A DNA stretch of 64,000 nucleotides from Holdemanella sp. MSK.7.32 (GCF_024460475.1 NZ_JANFYN010000006.1:1-64000), one strand, 5' to 3'; shown: positions 23,621-33,598, numbered from the stretch's first letter. Program-made: numbers and translations. The notes: a model not told the origin generated them from the letters alone.

Positions 23621-24888
23621 TGCGACAAAGTGAATGGGAAAAAGAAAAGGCAATTCATATCTTAGAATTAGTTCGATCCGAACTCTATATGGATATGCCA
23701 CATTTTTTAACAGCTTTAAATACGCTGGTGTTGAAGGAAGACGAGCGTGTAGCTGTATGTGCGACAAATGGTGTGTATTTTTACTATAATCCATTAAAGA
23801 TTATTGATTTATTTCAGAAGAATGCAGTGTTTTTAAATCGTAGTTTTTTACATAGTGTTCTGCATTGTTTATATAGCCATATTTGGCTTAGAAAAAATCG
23901 TGTTGAATTTATATGGAATGTAGCTTGCGATATTATCGTGGAGTATACGTTGGATTCGATGCATAAAAAGAGTGTTTCGCGAATCTTGTCCTATGTTCGA
24001 AAAGATGTATATCGTGCAATTGAAAGTTTGACGGGTATCAGCTGTATAACTGTATATGAATGGCTTTGTACACGTGACGATATTCAAGATTTATATTATG
24101 AATTTGTGGTGGATGATCATACTTCATGGCCTAAAGAGCAAGATGATAAAATTCCTCAATCTTCTTCTGTTCAAAAAAAGTGGCAGAGTGTTGCCAAACA
24201 AACATTGTTTGATCATAAACAAAAAGGGAAAGATAATGAGGATGGGGATGCCTTTCTTGTGTCGAGTTTACAGGCAAAGAAATCGAAATACTCGTTTTCT
24301 CAGTTTTTAAAACGATTTAGTATTGTGAAAGAAGAAATGCAAATAGATTTGGATGAATTTGATTTGTCTTATTACACATATGGAATGTCGATCTATAAGA
24401 ACATGCCATTGATTGAGCCTTTGGAGACAAAAGAAGTTAAAAAAATCTATGAGTTTGTGATTGTGCTCGATACGAGTTATTCTATTGATGAAAATCTTGC
24501 GAAGCGTTTTATATCTAATACATATAGTATTTTAAGCACTTCAAATATGTTTTATAAATCGTGCAAGGTGCATATTATTCAATGTGATGACAGGATTCGC
24601 AAAGACGATGTTATCTCAAATCAAAATGAGATGGATCAATTGTTGAATTCATTTACTCTAGTGGGTGGAGGCAATACCGATTTTAGACCGGTATTTAGCT
24701 ATGTGAATGATTTGATCAATCAAAAAGTGTTTCAAAATCTTTGTGGCCTGCTCTATTTTACGGATGGCAAAGGAATCTATCCTAAAAAGAGTCCGGCCTA
24801 TAAAACGGCTTTTATTTATTTAGAGGATTATGATCAAAGTAAAGTGCCTTCTTGGGCCATTCAATATAGATTGGAAGAAAAGTTATGA
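23620..24888 (+). CDS. VWA-like protein with DUF2201-type metallopeptidase-like N-terminus
   Basis: A 422-residue protein. The N-terminal domain resembles the putative metallopeptidase domain of VWA-like proteins (SVLHCLYSH, WNVACDIIVEYTLD), and the C-terminal domain is a von Willebrand A fold with a complete MIDAS: DTSYS near 283, a Thr in GGGNTDFRP and FTDG. Such proteins work with MoxR ATPases in metal-dependent assembly or stress. It is coupled to both neighbours by overlapping start and stop codons. Confidence 0.8.
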   Translation: MRQSEWEKEKAIHILELVRSELYMDMPHFLTALNTLVLKEDERVAVCATNGVYFYYNPLKIIDLFQKNAVFLNRSFLHSVLHCLYSHIWLRKNRVEFIWNVACDIIVEYTLDSMHKKSVSRILSYVRKDVYRAIESLTGISCITVYEWLCTRDDIQDLYYEFVVDDHTSWPKEQDDKIPQSSSVQKKWQSVAKQTLFDHKQKGKDNEDGDAFLVSSLQAKKSKYSFSQFLKRFSIVKEEMQIDLDEFDLSYYTYGMSIYKNMPLIEPLETKEVKKIYEFVIVLDTSYSIDENLAKRFISNTYSILSTSNMFYKSCKVHIIQCDDRIRKDDVISNQNEMDQLLNSFTLVGGGNTDFRPVFSYVNDLINQKVFQNLCGLLYFTDGKGIYPKKSPAYKTAFIYLEDYDQSKVPSWAIQYRLEEKL

Positions 24889-26354
24889 ATATATTACAGG
24901 CAAAAAATGAAATAAAAAATACTGTACAGGCATATTTATCGAAGGATTCGTTTGGTGAATATGAGATGGAAGCGAAGAATCAACGACCATTATTGTTGAT
25001 TGGTCCTCCTGGTATTGGTAAAACACAGATTATGGAACAAATCGCAAAGGAATGTCAAATTGGACTTGTCAGCTATACAATTACGCATCATACGCGTCAA
25101 AGTGCTGTGGGCCTTCCTTTTATTCAAGAAAAGAAATTTCAAGGAAAGACATACTCGATTACGGAATACACAATGAGTGAGATCATTGCGAGTGTTTATT
25201 CAAAAATGGAAGATACAGGATTAAAAGAGGGTATCTTATTTATTGATGAAATCAATTGTGTATCGGAAACATTAGCACCTACGATGTTGCAGTTTCTGCA
25301 AAATAAAACCTTTGGAAATCAGAAGGTTCCTAGCGGCTGGATCATTGTAGCAGCAGGAAATCCGAGTGAATATAATAAATCGGTTCGTGATTTTGATGTC
25401 GTGACAATGGATCGTATTCGTTATATTCATGTGGAAACGGATTACTATGTATGGAAAGAGTATGCGATTTCAAAACATATACATCCGATGATCTTAAGCT
25501 ATTTGGAATTAAAGCCCAATCATTTCTATACTGTTTCAACAAGTGTGGATGGTATGGAATTTGTGACGGCAAGAGGCTGGGAAGATCTATCTTATTTACT
25601 CTATACCTATGAAAAGATGCATCTAGAAATCTCTCAAGATACGATTTATGAATATCTGCATCATGAAGATATTGCCGAAGATGTTTTTGCCTATTATTTG
25701 GTGTATAAAAAATATCAGGATGATTATGGCATTGACGATATCTTAAATGGAAATGTATCAAGCACGATCTACGCTCGATTGTTTAATGCCGATTTTGATG
25801 AAAGAGTCTCTGTTGTTAATTTGGTGATGGATGGTTTACTACGACAAGTGAATGTATATTCTTTTGAAAAACATTGTACAGATCTTTGGTTTCGTTTCTT
25901 GAAAGAATATCGCAAAGATATGGATTCTTCTTATTTGGACCATACAAAGGCATTTATGTCAAATTATCGTGATAAATTGCAGGCAGAATTATTAAATACT
26001 TCACAAAAACATGAATATGAATTTGTGTTAAATAATATACAAAAAGTAATGGTAGATGAAAGTTTAGATCCAAAGTCTCGTTTTGATTCTTGTACAAAGC
26101 CTTTCTTTGAACAAAAGGAAAAAATGGAAAAGTTGGATAGTCAATTGAAGTTGCAGATTGAAAATGCGTTTGAATTTATGGAAAATGCATTTAAGAATGG
26201 CCAGGAAATGACAATATTTGTAACGAATCTAACAATGTCGAGTGAAATGGCTCTATATCTAAGTTCACATACGATTGATATATATGAAAAGTATAAACAA
26301 CTCTTGTTGATAGGAACACAAAAGGCAAGATTATTAGATGAGTTAGCGCATTAA
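24885..26354 (+). CDS. MoxR-family AAA+ ATPase
   Basis: A 489-residue ATPase. Walker A GPPGIGKT near residue 41, Walker B LFIDEINCV, a sensor-1 region (IIVAAGNPSEYNKSVRDFDV) and the arginine-rich lid typical of the AAA_5/MoxR group; the C-terminal 200 residues are helical and specific to this subfamily. It overlaps the VWA gene by 4 bp. MoxR-VWA pairs act as chaperones for metalloenzyme maturation or envelope stress; the client here is unknown. Confidence 0.85.
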   Translation: MNILQAKNEIKNTVQAYLSKDSFGEYEMEAKNQRPLLLIGPPGIGKTQIMEQIAKECQIGLVSYTITHHTRQSAVGLPFIQEKKFQGKTYSITEYTMSEIIASVYSKMEDTGLKEGILFIDEINCVSETLAPTMLQFLQNKTFGNQKVPSGWIIVAAGNPSEYNKSVRDFDVVTMDRIRYIHVETDYYVWKEYAISKHIHPMILSYLELKPNHFYTVSTSVDGMEFVTARGWEDLSYLLYTYEKMHLEISQDTIYEYLHHEDIAEDVFAYYLVYKKYQDDYGIDDILNGNVSSTIYARLFNADFDERVSVVNLVMDGLLRQVNVYSFEKHCTDLWFRFLKEYRKDMDSSYLDHTKAFMSNYRDKLQAELLNTSQKHEYEFVLNNIQKVMVDESLDPKSRFDSCTKPFFEQKEKMEKLDSQLKLQIENAFEFMENAFKNGQEMTIFVTNLTMSSEMALYLSSHTIDIYEKYKQLLLIGTQKARLLDELAH

Positions 26355-26366
26355 AAGGAGAAGAGC

Positions 26367-27146
26367 ATGAATTATTCAGACTTGAAATATGATATAGAAG
26401 AATTTGAATCGGACCAAGACAAAAAACTTCCACAACCACCTTTGGTTAAAGCTGCTATGCGAAAAGATTCCATAGAACTTCCTAAAAATTTTGACGCATT
26501 ATCCGTTCATTCTAACTTTCTAGACATTATCACTACACGTCATAGTAGCCGTGTATATACGCAAGAGTCCATGTCTTTATTGGAACTTTCTTATATGCTT
26601 TGGACTTGCCAAGGTGTTAAACAAATTCGTGGTAAGAAATATGCGACTTTGCGTACAGTACCATCTGGAGGAGCTAGACATGGTTTTGAACTTTATTTTG
26701 TATGTCAAAATGTAGAAGGGTTAATCCCTGGAACCTATCATTATTTGCCTATGGAACATCGTATTGAGTTTTTAAATCCAATTGAAAAGGTAAGTGATGT
26801 TTTGGCATCTTCCTTATGTGATCAATTATGGGCTTTAAAAGCCAATGTGATTTTTTATTTCAGCTATATTCCGTATCGTACCGAATGGCGCTATGGACAT
26901 CTTGCGCATCGAATAGCTTTAGTAGATTTAGGCCATGTTGGAGAAAATATATATTTGGCAAGCACAAGTATTGGTTTAGGAACTTGTGGAATTGGAGCGT
27001 GTGTGACAAGGATTTGTGATGAAATGTTTGAATTGGAAGGCGAAAATGAATTTATTATTTATGCGCAGCCGGTTGGGAAGGTGAATAAAGAGGATTTTGT
27101 GAAAGAAAAATCTTTTTATGAATTTGTTGAAAAAGAAGGCTTATAA
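26367..27146 (+). CDS. SagB/ThcOx-like nitroreductase-family oxidoreductase
   Basis: A 259-residue FMN-dependent enzyme: TTRHSSRVYTQESMSLLELSYMLW, RTVPSGGARHGFELYFV and the late GIGACVTR region match SagB/ThcOx dehydrogenases. In other systems these oxidise azolines in peptide natural products, but no YcaO cyclodehydratase or precursor peptide is seen here. GGAG precedes the ATG, 12 bp after the MoxR gene, so it is likely in the same operon. A stand-alone nitroreductase or reductase role is equally possible. Confidence 0.82.
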   Translation: MNYSDLKYDIEEFESDQDKKLPQPPLVKAAMRKDSIELPKNFDALSVHSNFLDIITTRHSSRVYTQESMSLLELSYMLWTCQGVKQIRGKKYATLRTVPSGGARHGFELYFVCQNVEGLIPGTYHYLPMEHRIEFLNPIEKVSDVLASSLCDQLWALKANVIFYFSYIPYRTEWRYGHLAHRIALVDLGHVGENIYLASTSIGLGTCGIGACVTRICDEMFELEGENEFIIYAQPVGKVNKEDFVKEKSFYEFVEKEGL

Positions 27147-27182
27147 TGTGTTAAAATAGATTCGAACTAAGGAAAATATATT

Positions 27183-28460
27183 ATGAGTAAAAATGATAAG
27201 AATATAGATGCTTATTCAAAAGCACTTTTAGATAAAAAAACAGAATATAACGATGAATTAAAAAAGCCTAAAGAGGTTCATCAGATGTCTGAAGCAGAAA
27301 GAAGACAGGCTGAAAAGACAATGTCTTCAGCTTTAGATATGCTTCGTAAAGAGCGTGGTCAAAAAACGATTGCGGAAGAAGAGCAGTTTTATCAGGAGCA
27401 TAAAGATGATTTAAAAGACATGGATGATGATTTTACAACTTCTTCAATTGAGAAGGAACAATCCAATGAGGCACTAGATCTTGTACATGCGATGTTGCAG
27501 GATATGTCAAATGAGGATGACGAAGATGAAGAGGTAGTTATCCAAAAGGAAAAGAAGCCAAAAGAAAAGAAAGAAAAAAAGGAACATAAACCAAAAGAAA
27601 AGAAGTCTAAGAATAAACAAGTCAAAGAAAAGAAACCGATGAAGAAGGTTACAAAAATTGTGTTATGCGTAATCTTATTAGGTCTGGCTGCCTTAGGTGG
27701 ATATGCATATAAGGTTTTGGTGTATAATCCACAAAATATTGTTTCTGAAACGCAACAAAAAACATATGATAAATTAGTGTCTTATGCGGATGAGTATGGA
27801 GACAATATGATGTCTGATGCAGAAAAATTAGAGCTTCTAGATTTGGATAAAGATTATCAAAAGCTTTTGGATAAACAAAAGACTTCAATCAATGAATATT
27901 TTAAAGAACAGACTGGAAAAACATATAAGGCTTTGTTGAAAGATATAAAGCAGCTTCATCAAGATAAAGAAGAAGTTAAACTTCCTGCTTATCAACAAAT
28001 TGTTGATTTATTAAATGGTTGGGAATCAAAATCCGATGAAGAAAAGATGGCTGTAGCCGACATGCAGTCTACATATAGTTCATTGTCTAAAAATTTAAAA
28101 GATGAAGTGGATACTTTATCAAAATCAAAGACGGGCAAAGACTTTATTGATCTATGTAAAGAACAGGGTGAATTAAAGGCGGCTGCCGAGGAAAAGGCTC
28201 GTCAGGAAGAAGAAGCTAAAAAAGCAGAGAATGAAAAGAAGGTTCAAGAATATCAAACAAGCTTGAATAGTTTGCAGCAAGACTACAATACGTATGCACA
28301 ATATGCCCAGAGTCTAGAGTCTGATTTGGCATATGCGCAACAAAATGGAGAAGATACTGCAGATATTCAATCTCAAATTGATACAAACAATCAGATGTTG
28401 TCTTCTTTGCAGCAACAAATCACATATTATCAACAACAGATTTCTGCTTTACAATCTTAA
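27183..28460 (+). CDS. Single-pass membrane protein with charged coiled-coil regions
   Basis: A 425-residue protein. A hydrophilic acidic and lysine-rich N-terminal part (1-155, with many KEKK repeats) precedes one transmembrane helix (about 158-176, IVLCVILLGLAALGGYAY), then an extracytoplasmic alpha-helical region ending in glutamine-rich coiled coil (YNTYAQYAQSLESDL...). AAGGA precedes the ATG. No family recognised; a role in envelope or division scaffolding is only a guess. Confidence 0.65.
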   Translation: MSKNDKNIDAYSKALLDKKTEYNDELKKPKEVHQMSEAERRQAEKTMSSALDMLRKERGQKTIAEEEQFYQEHKDDLKDMDDDFTTSSIEKEQSNEALDLVHAMLQDMSNEDDEDEEVVIQKEKKPKEKKEKKEHKPKEKKSKNKQVKEKKPMKKVTKIVLCVILLGLAALGGYAYKVLVYNPQNIVSETQQKTYDKLVSYADEYGDNMMSDAEKLELLDLDKDYQKLLDKQKTSINEYFKEQTGKTYKALLKDIKQLHQDKEEVKLPAYQQIVDLLNGWESKSDEEKMAVADMQSTYSSLSKNLKDEVDTLSKSKTGKDFIDLCKEQGELKAAAEEKARQEEEAKKAENEKKVQEYQTSLNSLQQDYNTYAQYAQSLESDLAYAQQNGEDTADIQSQIDTNNQMLSSLQQQITYYQQQISALQS

Positions 28461-28466
28461 AAAATA

Positions 28467-28490
28467 AGACTATTCTAATAGGGTAGTCTT
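28467..28490 (+). terminator. Hairpin after the membrane protein gene
   Basis: AAGACTATTC pairs with GGGTAGTCTT (two G-U pairs) around TAATA. The following T tract is weak, so termination may be partial, with read-through into the tRNA gene. Confidence 0.5.
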
Positions 28491-28493
28491 TAT

Positions 28494-28568
28494 GCCGACT
28501 TAGCACAGTGGTAGTGCAACGCACTCGTAACGCGTAGGTCATTGGTTCAAATCCGATAGTCGGCACCA
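28494..28568 (+). tRNA. tRNA-Thr (anticodon CGU)
   Basis: Acceptor GCCGACU/AGUCGGC, D arm GC...GC, anticodon loop CUCGUAA (anticodon CGU) on an ACGCA/CGCGU stem with one A-C mismatch, T arm AUUGG-UUCAAAU-CCGAU, discriminator A and CCA encoded. Confidence 0.9.
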
Positions 28569-28580
28569 TGTTTTGAAATT

Positions 28581-28607
28581 AAGCTGGTTCAACCAGCTTA
28601 TTTTTTT
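28581..28607 (+). terminator. Terminator of tRNA-Thr
   Basis: AAGCTGGT (28581-28588) with ACCAGCTT (28592-28599), then A and seven T. Confidence 0.9.
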
Positions 28608-28620
28608 GAAGGGAGAATCT

Positions 28621-29754
28621 ATGAATTTAGATGAAAAAATGATTTTGTTGGCAACTGCCTTTCTGTTTTTGCCCTATCAAATTGCAAGTGTAGCAGTCGC
28701 ATGCGTTTTAATACAAGCATTATGCCGACATAAATTGGTGGATGCCATAAAGAATCAAACGGGCGCAATTTTCTTTTATAGCTTTATCGTATTGGAATTT
28801 ATTGTTTCCATCTTCCATTCGAACTGGACAGGTTTTGGCAATACATGGCTATTTGTGTTAATTGGTTTATATGGAGCCTATTATCGTAGAAGTATCACAA
28901 AAAATACATTTGAAAAGATGTGTGATCTTATTATTATTTTATCGGTATTTGCGGCTATCTACGGTTTGTATCAGTTTAATCAGATTTCGCTTGCGAATGG
29001 ACGAACATTTTTAGAATTCCATATCTTCAATTCACCAAAACGAAGAATTACTTCGACATTTATGAATGCGAATATCTATGCGATGGTCATTGATTTTGTA
29101 TGTGTGATGTGTATGTATCGTTTTGTGAAAAACGAAAATATTCTTTGTAAGATTGGTTATTTTATAATTGCACTGTTTAATTTCTTTGTTCTATACTTAA
29201 CGGGATCTAGGACTGCATTATTACCATTTGCCCTAATCTTTCCTATCTTTCTTTATTGTGTGCGATGGAAAAAACTATTTATCACATCCATTGTATTCGA
29301 ACTTGGTATATGTGGTTTAGTATTCTTAAAACCAACGTTGATTCCAAGAATCAGTGATATGTCAACTTTTGCCTCACGCATTAAGATTTGGAAAACGGCA
29401 TTTATGTGTATTTCAATGTATCCATTCTTTGGATGGGGGCCGCAGACATATCAGAAGTTTTATCCATTAGTACATGGTCATAAGGCACCTCATGCCCATA
29501 ATATTTATATTGATTCCATTTTGTCGTATGGAGTTGTTGGAACAGGAGTGCTTTTGGCATATACATTTGTGCTAAATAAGGAAATCTTTACTTCGAATAC
29601 AAGAAAAGAAAATTCTGCACTATTTGGCATGATGATGTGTTTTATTGCGATCGTGTTGATATATGGATTGTTGGATTGTACATTAAATATTGTCGCAACA
29701 GGAACTTTATGTTTTATCATTTTAAATAGTGCTTGCATGTACTTAGAAAAATAA
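28621..29754 (+). CDS. O-antigen ligase/polymerase-like membrane protein (Wzy_C)
   Basis: A 377-residue protein with about ten hydrophobic helices. The motif LTGSRTALLPF and the extracellular stretch GWGPQTYQKFYP...HKAPHAHNIYIDSILSYG are hallmarks of the O-antigen ligase/Wzy_C family, which polymerises or transfers polysaccharide at the outer face of the membrane. GGGAG precedes the ATG at 28621, just after the tRNA-Thr terminator. No other polysaccharide genes are nearby, so the glycan substrate is unknown. Confidence 0.8.
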   Translation: MNLDEKMILLATAFLFLPYQIASVAVACVLIQALCRHKLVDAIKNQTGAIFFYSFIVLEFIVSIFHSNWTGFGNTWLFVLIGLYGAYYRRSITKNTFEKMCDLIIILSVFAAIYGLYQFNQISLANGRTFLEFHIFNSPKRRITSTFMNANIYAMVIDFVCVMCMYRFVKNENILCKIGYFIIALFNFFVLYLTGSRTALLPFALIFPIFLYCVRWKKLFITSIVFELGICGLVFLKPTLIPRISDMSTFASRIKIWKTAFMCISMYPFFGWGPQTYQKFYPLVHGHKAPHAHNIYIDSILSYGVVGTGVLLAYTFVLNKEIFTSNTRKENSALFGMMMCFIAIVLIYGLLDCTLNIVATGTLCFIILNSACMYLEK

Positions 29755-29793
29755 ATACAATAATTTTAGAAGACAGACAGTAGAAGGAGTTTT

Positions 29794-30981
29794 ATGAAAT
29801 GTATATCTCTTTTTGTCTGTTTTTTTATTGGTTTACAATCGATGATCGTGCCGAGTTATGAAGTTTTAATTTCAAATATAGAATCCAAAGTCGATACAAT
29901 TCATGAAGATAGAGCTAGTTTTTTATCTTTAAAATGTAGGGATATTGCGATGGATGTTACATCTAAAAAAACGGATTTACAGATTGAAATGGATAAACAA
30001 GAAAAGTGTGTGGATGAACTTGAACGTAGGTATAAACATAAAAAGAATTATTATGAATTGAAAAAAATGGAATATGGCTTGGAATTACAAGCGATTCAAA
30101 GAAACAACTCCATCTTGTATCCATATAAGATTCAAAAGAATTTGGCGTTGTACTTCGATGAATATAGAAATGTTGAACTAGAATATTTGAAACAAAAAAA
30201 ACTGTTCGATAAGAATCAAAATACGTTATTGTTATATGATGAATATCTTGAGAGATTATCGAATTGTCAAAGTCGTTTATTAAAACGGTTTTCACATTTA
30301 GCACAAATCAATGAATCTGGGCAACATAATGAAGATTCTATGATTTCAGGAACTGAGCATTTGCCTGATTTTGGTGGTTATGAATCGTGGCAACAAAATG
30401 GTATGTCTTGTTTGGTGGATGGAAATTATGAAATTGATTCATATAGTTCTTTTTGGCAAAATCCAGTTGAAAATGGTACAATCAGTGCTGGATGCTGGTC
30501 CTATCCGGATGGAGGTCTTCATTTAGGTTTGGATATCGCAAGTGCCATGTATAGTGATGTGTTAGCGGTTGCTAATGGTATCATATTGTATGCCCATGCA
30601 CCAGTGGATTCGAACAATGGATATTTAGGAAACTGGTGTGGATGGCCAAATGGTGGTGGCAATACCATTTGTATGGTGGTTGCCGTAAATGATAGACTTT
30701 ATGCGATTAGTTATGCGCATTTATCTAATGAAATCTATGTGACAAGTGGCCAGCAAGTCAGTCAAGGTACAGTTATAGCGAAAAGTGGGAACAGTGGCAA
30801 TTCAACGGGGCCTCATACGCATGTAGAGGTGTTTGAATTAAAACAGGATCTCAATTCGATCGTAGAATATTTTAGAAACAGCGGTGCTGATTTTTCTTTT
30901 GGATGTGGCTATAGTGAGGCTGCAACATGCTCAGGCTATGCGTGTCGCATTGATCCTGAGACCGTTTTGGAGGGTGTATGA
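29794..30981 (+). CDS. M23-family peptidoglycan hydrolase with coiled coil
   Basis: A 395-residue secreted protein. A signal peptide (MKCISLFVCFFIGLQSMIVPS) is followed by a coiled-coil region (about 55-165) and a LytM/M23 metallopeptidase domain with GLHLGLDIA (HxxxD), the late HTHVEV zinc motif and an SYAH motif. Extra cysteines (WCGWPNGGGN, CSGYACR) are unusual. The architecture resembles EnvC/PcsB-type hydrolases used in wall remodelling or division. It overlaps the methyltransferase gene by 4 bp. Confidence 0.85.
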   Translation: MKCISLFVCFFIGLQSMIVPSYEVLISNIESKVDTIHEDRASFLSLKCRDIAMDVTSKKTDLQIEMDKQEKCVDELERRYKHKKNYYELKKMEYGLELQAIQRNNSILYPYKIQKNLALYFDEYRNVELEYLKQKKLFDKNQNTLLLYDEYLERLSNCQSRLLKRFSHLAQINESGQHNEDSMISGTEHLPDFGGYESWQQNGMSCLVDGNYEIDSYSSFWQNPVENGTISAGCWSYPDGGLHLGLDIASAMYSDVLAVANGIILYAHAPVDSNNGYLGNWCGWPNGGGNTICMVVAVNDRLYAISYAHLSNEIYVTSGQQVSQGTVIAKSGNSGNSTGPHTHVEVFELKQDLNSIVEYFRNSGADFSFGCGYSEAATCSGYACRIDPETVLEGV

Positions 30982-32285
30982 GTCAAGAAATGTATTTTTC
31001 TCGCATGCAGAAATTATTAAAAGATGAATATAATGCCTATATTGAATCTTTATCGAAACCTTTATATCGTGGTATGCGTATGAATTTAAAAAAGGCAAAT
31101 TTGAATGAATTTGATCATTTGGATAATCCAAGTCAGTTTTGTAAGGAAAGCTATTATGTAGATAAGCCGTTGGGAAATCATCCTTTCCATATTTGTGGTT
31201 GTTTTTATCTGCAAGAACCAAGTGCTTCAAGCGCTGTTGAAATCTTGGATGTACAAGAAGATGATTATGTATTGGATTTATGTGCAGCACCAGGTGGAAA
31301 AAGTACACAGATCGCATCACATTTAAAAAGTGGGTATCTAGTATCGAATGAAATTGATGCGAAGCGAGCCCAAATCCTTTTGTCTAATATTGAGCGTATG
31401 GGTGTGAAAAATGTAGCAGTAACCAATACAAGTGTAGATAAGCTTGCGAAGGTGTTTGATGCTTGTTTTGACAAAATTTTAGTGGACGCCCCTTGTAGTG
31501 GTGAGGGGATGATTAAAAAGCATGATATTGCCCTAAATAATTGGAGCATTGAAAATATTGAACTTTGTGCGACTCGTCAAAAAGAAATATTAAAACATGC
31601 CTATTCCATGTTGAAACCGGGTGGTACTTTGGTGTATTCAACTTGTACATATGCTTTAGAAGAAGACGAAGATGTTGTCTTAGATTTTTTAGAAAAACAT
31701 GAGGATATGGTCTTGGTGGATCCTGAAGTTTCGTGGGGAAGAAAAGGGTTTAAAGACTTGAATGTGCGTCGTATCTTTCCAATGGATGGTGGCGAGGGTC
31801 ATTTCATTGCGAAATTCAAGAAACAATCAGGTGTTGCAGGTAAGCTTCCAGCTTTAAAATCAAAAAAAATAGATAAGATTACTGAGAAATTTTTGAAGGA
31901 ACAATTGAATACATTGCCAAACTATTACTATATAGATAAGGGTAGAATATATGGAATGGATGTTCCGTTTGTGGATTTTAAAAAGGTAAAAGTATTACGT
32001 CAAGGCGTATATTTGGGGGATGTCATTAAGAATCGTTTTGAGCCAAGTCATTCTTTTTATATGGTTGCAGATTTTGACTATAAAAGAAAAGTGGATGTAA
32101 CTCTAGAAGAAATGGACCTTTTTATGCATGGTGAAGTTTTACAAAAGGAATGCGAAAAAGGGTATGTGGCCGTATGTTTTAAGGGACATCCGTTTGGCTT
32201 TGGCAAGAGTGATGGAAAACAAATCAAAAACAAGATTCCTAAAGGACTTCGTTTATTGCCAAATTCACATGTAAATATAGACTAA
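30978..32285 (+). CDS. RsmF-like rRNA (cytosine-C5-)methyltransferase
   Basis: A 435-residue NOP2/Sun/RsmB-family enzyme. SAM-binding motif LDLCAAPGGKSTQIA, catalytic motifs DAPCSGEGM and STCTYALEEDE (both cysteines present), and a C-terminal PUA-like extension (about 300-435). It probably methylates a cytosine in 16S rRNA. It is translationally coupled to the M23 gene (ATGA overlap), although the functions seem unrelated. Confidence 0.88.
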   Translation: MSQEMYFSRMQKLLKDEYNAYIESLSKPLYRGMRMNLKKANLNEFDHLDNPSQFCKESYYVDKPLGNHPFHICGCFYLQEPSASSAVEILDVQEDDYVLDLCAAPGGKSTQIASHLKSGYLVSNEIDAKRAQILLSNIERMGVKNVAVTNTSVDKLAKVFDACFDKILVDAPCSGEGMIKKHDIALNNWSIENIELCATRQKEILKHAYSMLKPGGTLVYSTCTYALEEDEDVVLDFLEKHEDMVLVDPEVSWGRKGFKDLNVRRIFPMDGGEGHFIAKFKKQSGVAGKLPALKSKKIDKITEKFLKEQLNTLPNYYYIDKGRIYGMDVPFVDFKKVKVLRQGVYLGDVIKNRFEPSHSFYMVADFDYKRKVDVTLEEMDLFMHGEVLQKECEKGYVAVCFKGHPFGFGKSDGKQIKNKIPKGLRLLPNSHVNID

Positions 32286-32318
32286 AAATGCCAGGAAATT
32301 TATTCCTGGCATTTTTTT
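32284..32318. terminator. Bidirectional terminator
   Basis: ATGCCAGGAA (32288-32297) with TTCCTGGCAT (32303-32312), A run before and T run after, placed between two convergent genes. Confidence 0.9.
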
Positions 32319-33493
32319 GCGATTTCTTTTGCGACATTAAAATAGTCTTCTAATTGATCATCACTTGGCGTGTAGCATTGATTGATCACATCGTGGCATG
32401 ATTCGATTCCAGATTGTTGCATTCTTGTATCGATTTCTTTGGCAACTTGGTTAAACCATCCGTATGCGGCAAAGGCCAACCCTTTTTTGTTCTTAAATTT
32501 ACATGGACGAATGTGTTCAAGGAAAGCGGCTACACTTGGTGCCATGACATTGTTGTAGGTTCCTGATCCAATACATACAACTTTGGCATCCATAATTTCA
32601 CGCATCACAATACTTGATTTTGTATCCGATAATTTATAGACTTTTACATCCATACCAGCATCGCTGAATCCTTCGGCTAAGCTTTCGGCAATTTGTTGCG
32701 TATGTTTCCATACGGATTCATATACAATTACGGCTTTATTTTCTACTTTTTGAGCAGCGATACCTTTATATGTTTCAATAATATCTGCAATATAGTCTTT
32801 CCAGATAATACCATGTGCCGGCATGATATATTCAATGTCTAAATTCATGCCTAGAATTAGGTTTAATTTAGCTTGCACTGGTGTTGTATATGGTAAAACA
32901 ATGTTCGCAAAGTATTCTTTAGCTTGTTTTAAACAATACGCTTTATCCAATCCTTCATCTGTTAGATTAAAGTTTACAATGTGCTGTCCAAAGGCATCGT
33001 TTGAGAATACAGTTTTTAACTGTGGACAATATGTCAACATGTTGTCTGGCCAGTGAATCATCTGCATTTCGACAAAGACAAAGTCATATTTTCCTGTGTT
33101 GATTGTATCATTTGTCTTTACGACCTGATATGGAACTTGATCAAAGTATTGTTCAATCATATTCTTCTTTCCAGAAATAGATGCGTAAACTTTTGCGTTT
33201 GGATATTTGGCATATACTTTTTTAAATCCACCCGAATGATCTGGTTCTGTATGTTGAACAACAATATTGTCAATTTCTCTTCCTTGAAGTACGGATTCAA
33301 CTCTTTCCAATAGTTCTTCTGTGAATTCTTCTTCGACTGTATCAAAAAGTGTGACTTCATCATCTACAACTAAGTAGGCATTATATGTACAACCTTCATC
33401 AATTGGATATAAATCCCCATGGAAGTGGCGGTTATTTAAGTCTCTAACCCCAACCCAGTACACGTTATCTATAATTTTTTTAGCTCTTTTCAT
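32300..33493 (-). CDS. FprA-family flavodiiron protein
   Basis: A 397-residue A-type flavoprotein. The N-terminal metallo-beta-lactamase-like domain has diiron ligands HTEPDH (H-x-E-x-D-H), HWPDNM, the SNDAFG aspartate and PAHGIIW. The C-terminal flavodoxin domain (about 255-397) begins with VIVYESVWKHTQQ and has GSGTYNN. These enzymes reduce oxygen or nitric oxide in anaerobes, so it supports an anaerobic lifestyle. GAGGTGA precedes the ATG. It is monocistronic and minus-strand. Confidence 0.92.
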   Translation of the reverse strand: MKRAKKIIDNVYWVGVRDLNNRHFHGDLYPIDEGCTYNAYLVVDDEVTLFDTVEEEFTEELLERVESVLQGREIDNIVVQHTEPDHSGGFKKVYAKYPNAKVYASISGKKNMIEQYFDQVPYQVVKTNDTINTGKYDFVFVEMQMIHWPDNMLTYCPQLKTVFSNDAFGQHIVNFNLTDEGLDKAYCLKQAKEYFANIVLPYTTPVQAKLNLILGMNLDIEYIMPAHGIIWKDYIADIIETYKGIAAQKVENKAVIVYESVWKHTQQIAESLAEGFSDAGMDVKVYKLSDTKSSIVMREIMDAKVVCIGSGTYNNVMAPSVAAFLEHIRPCKFKNKKGLAFAAYGWFNQVAKEIDTRMQQSGIESCHDVINQCYTPSDDQLEDYFNVAKEIAKKCQE

Positions 33494-33598
33494 TTTTGTT
33501 CACCTCTTCCTCTATTTTAGAATTATTTAGAGAATATGTCTATTCATTTGCATCTTTTATATTTTTTGAATAAAAATTATAAAAAGTCAACTAAAAAG

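Noticed and set aside
26367..27146. Azole-peptide biosynthesis cluster
   Set aside because: Only the SagB-like enzyme is present; no YcaO protein, precursor peptide or exporter adjoins it.
27392..27625. Minus-strand frame with serine/phenylalanine-rich product
   Set aside because: It is the antisense shadow of the lysine/glutamate-rich region of the 27183 gene.
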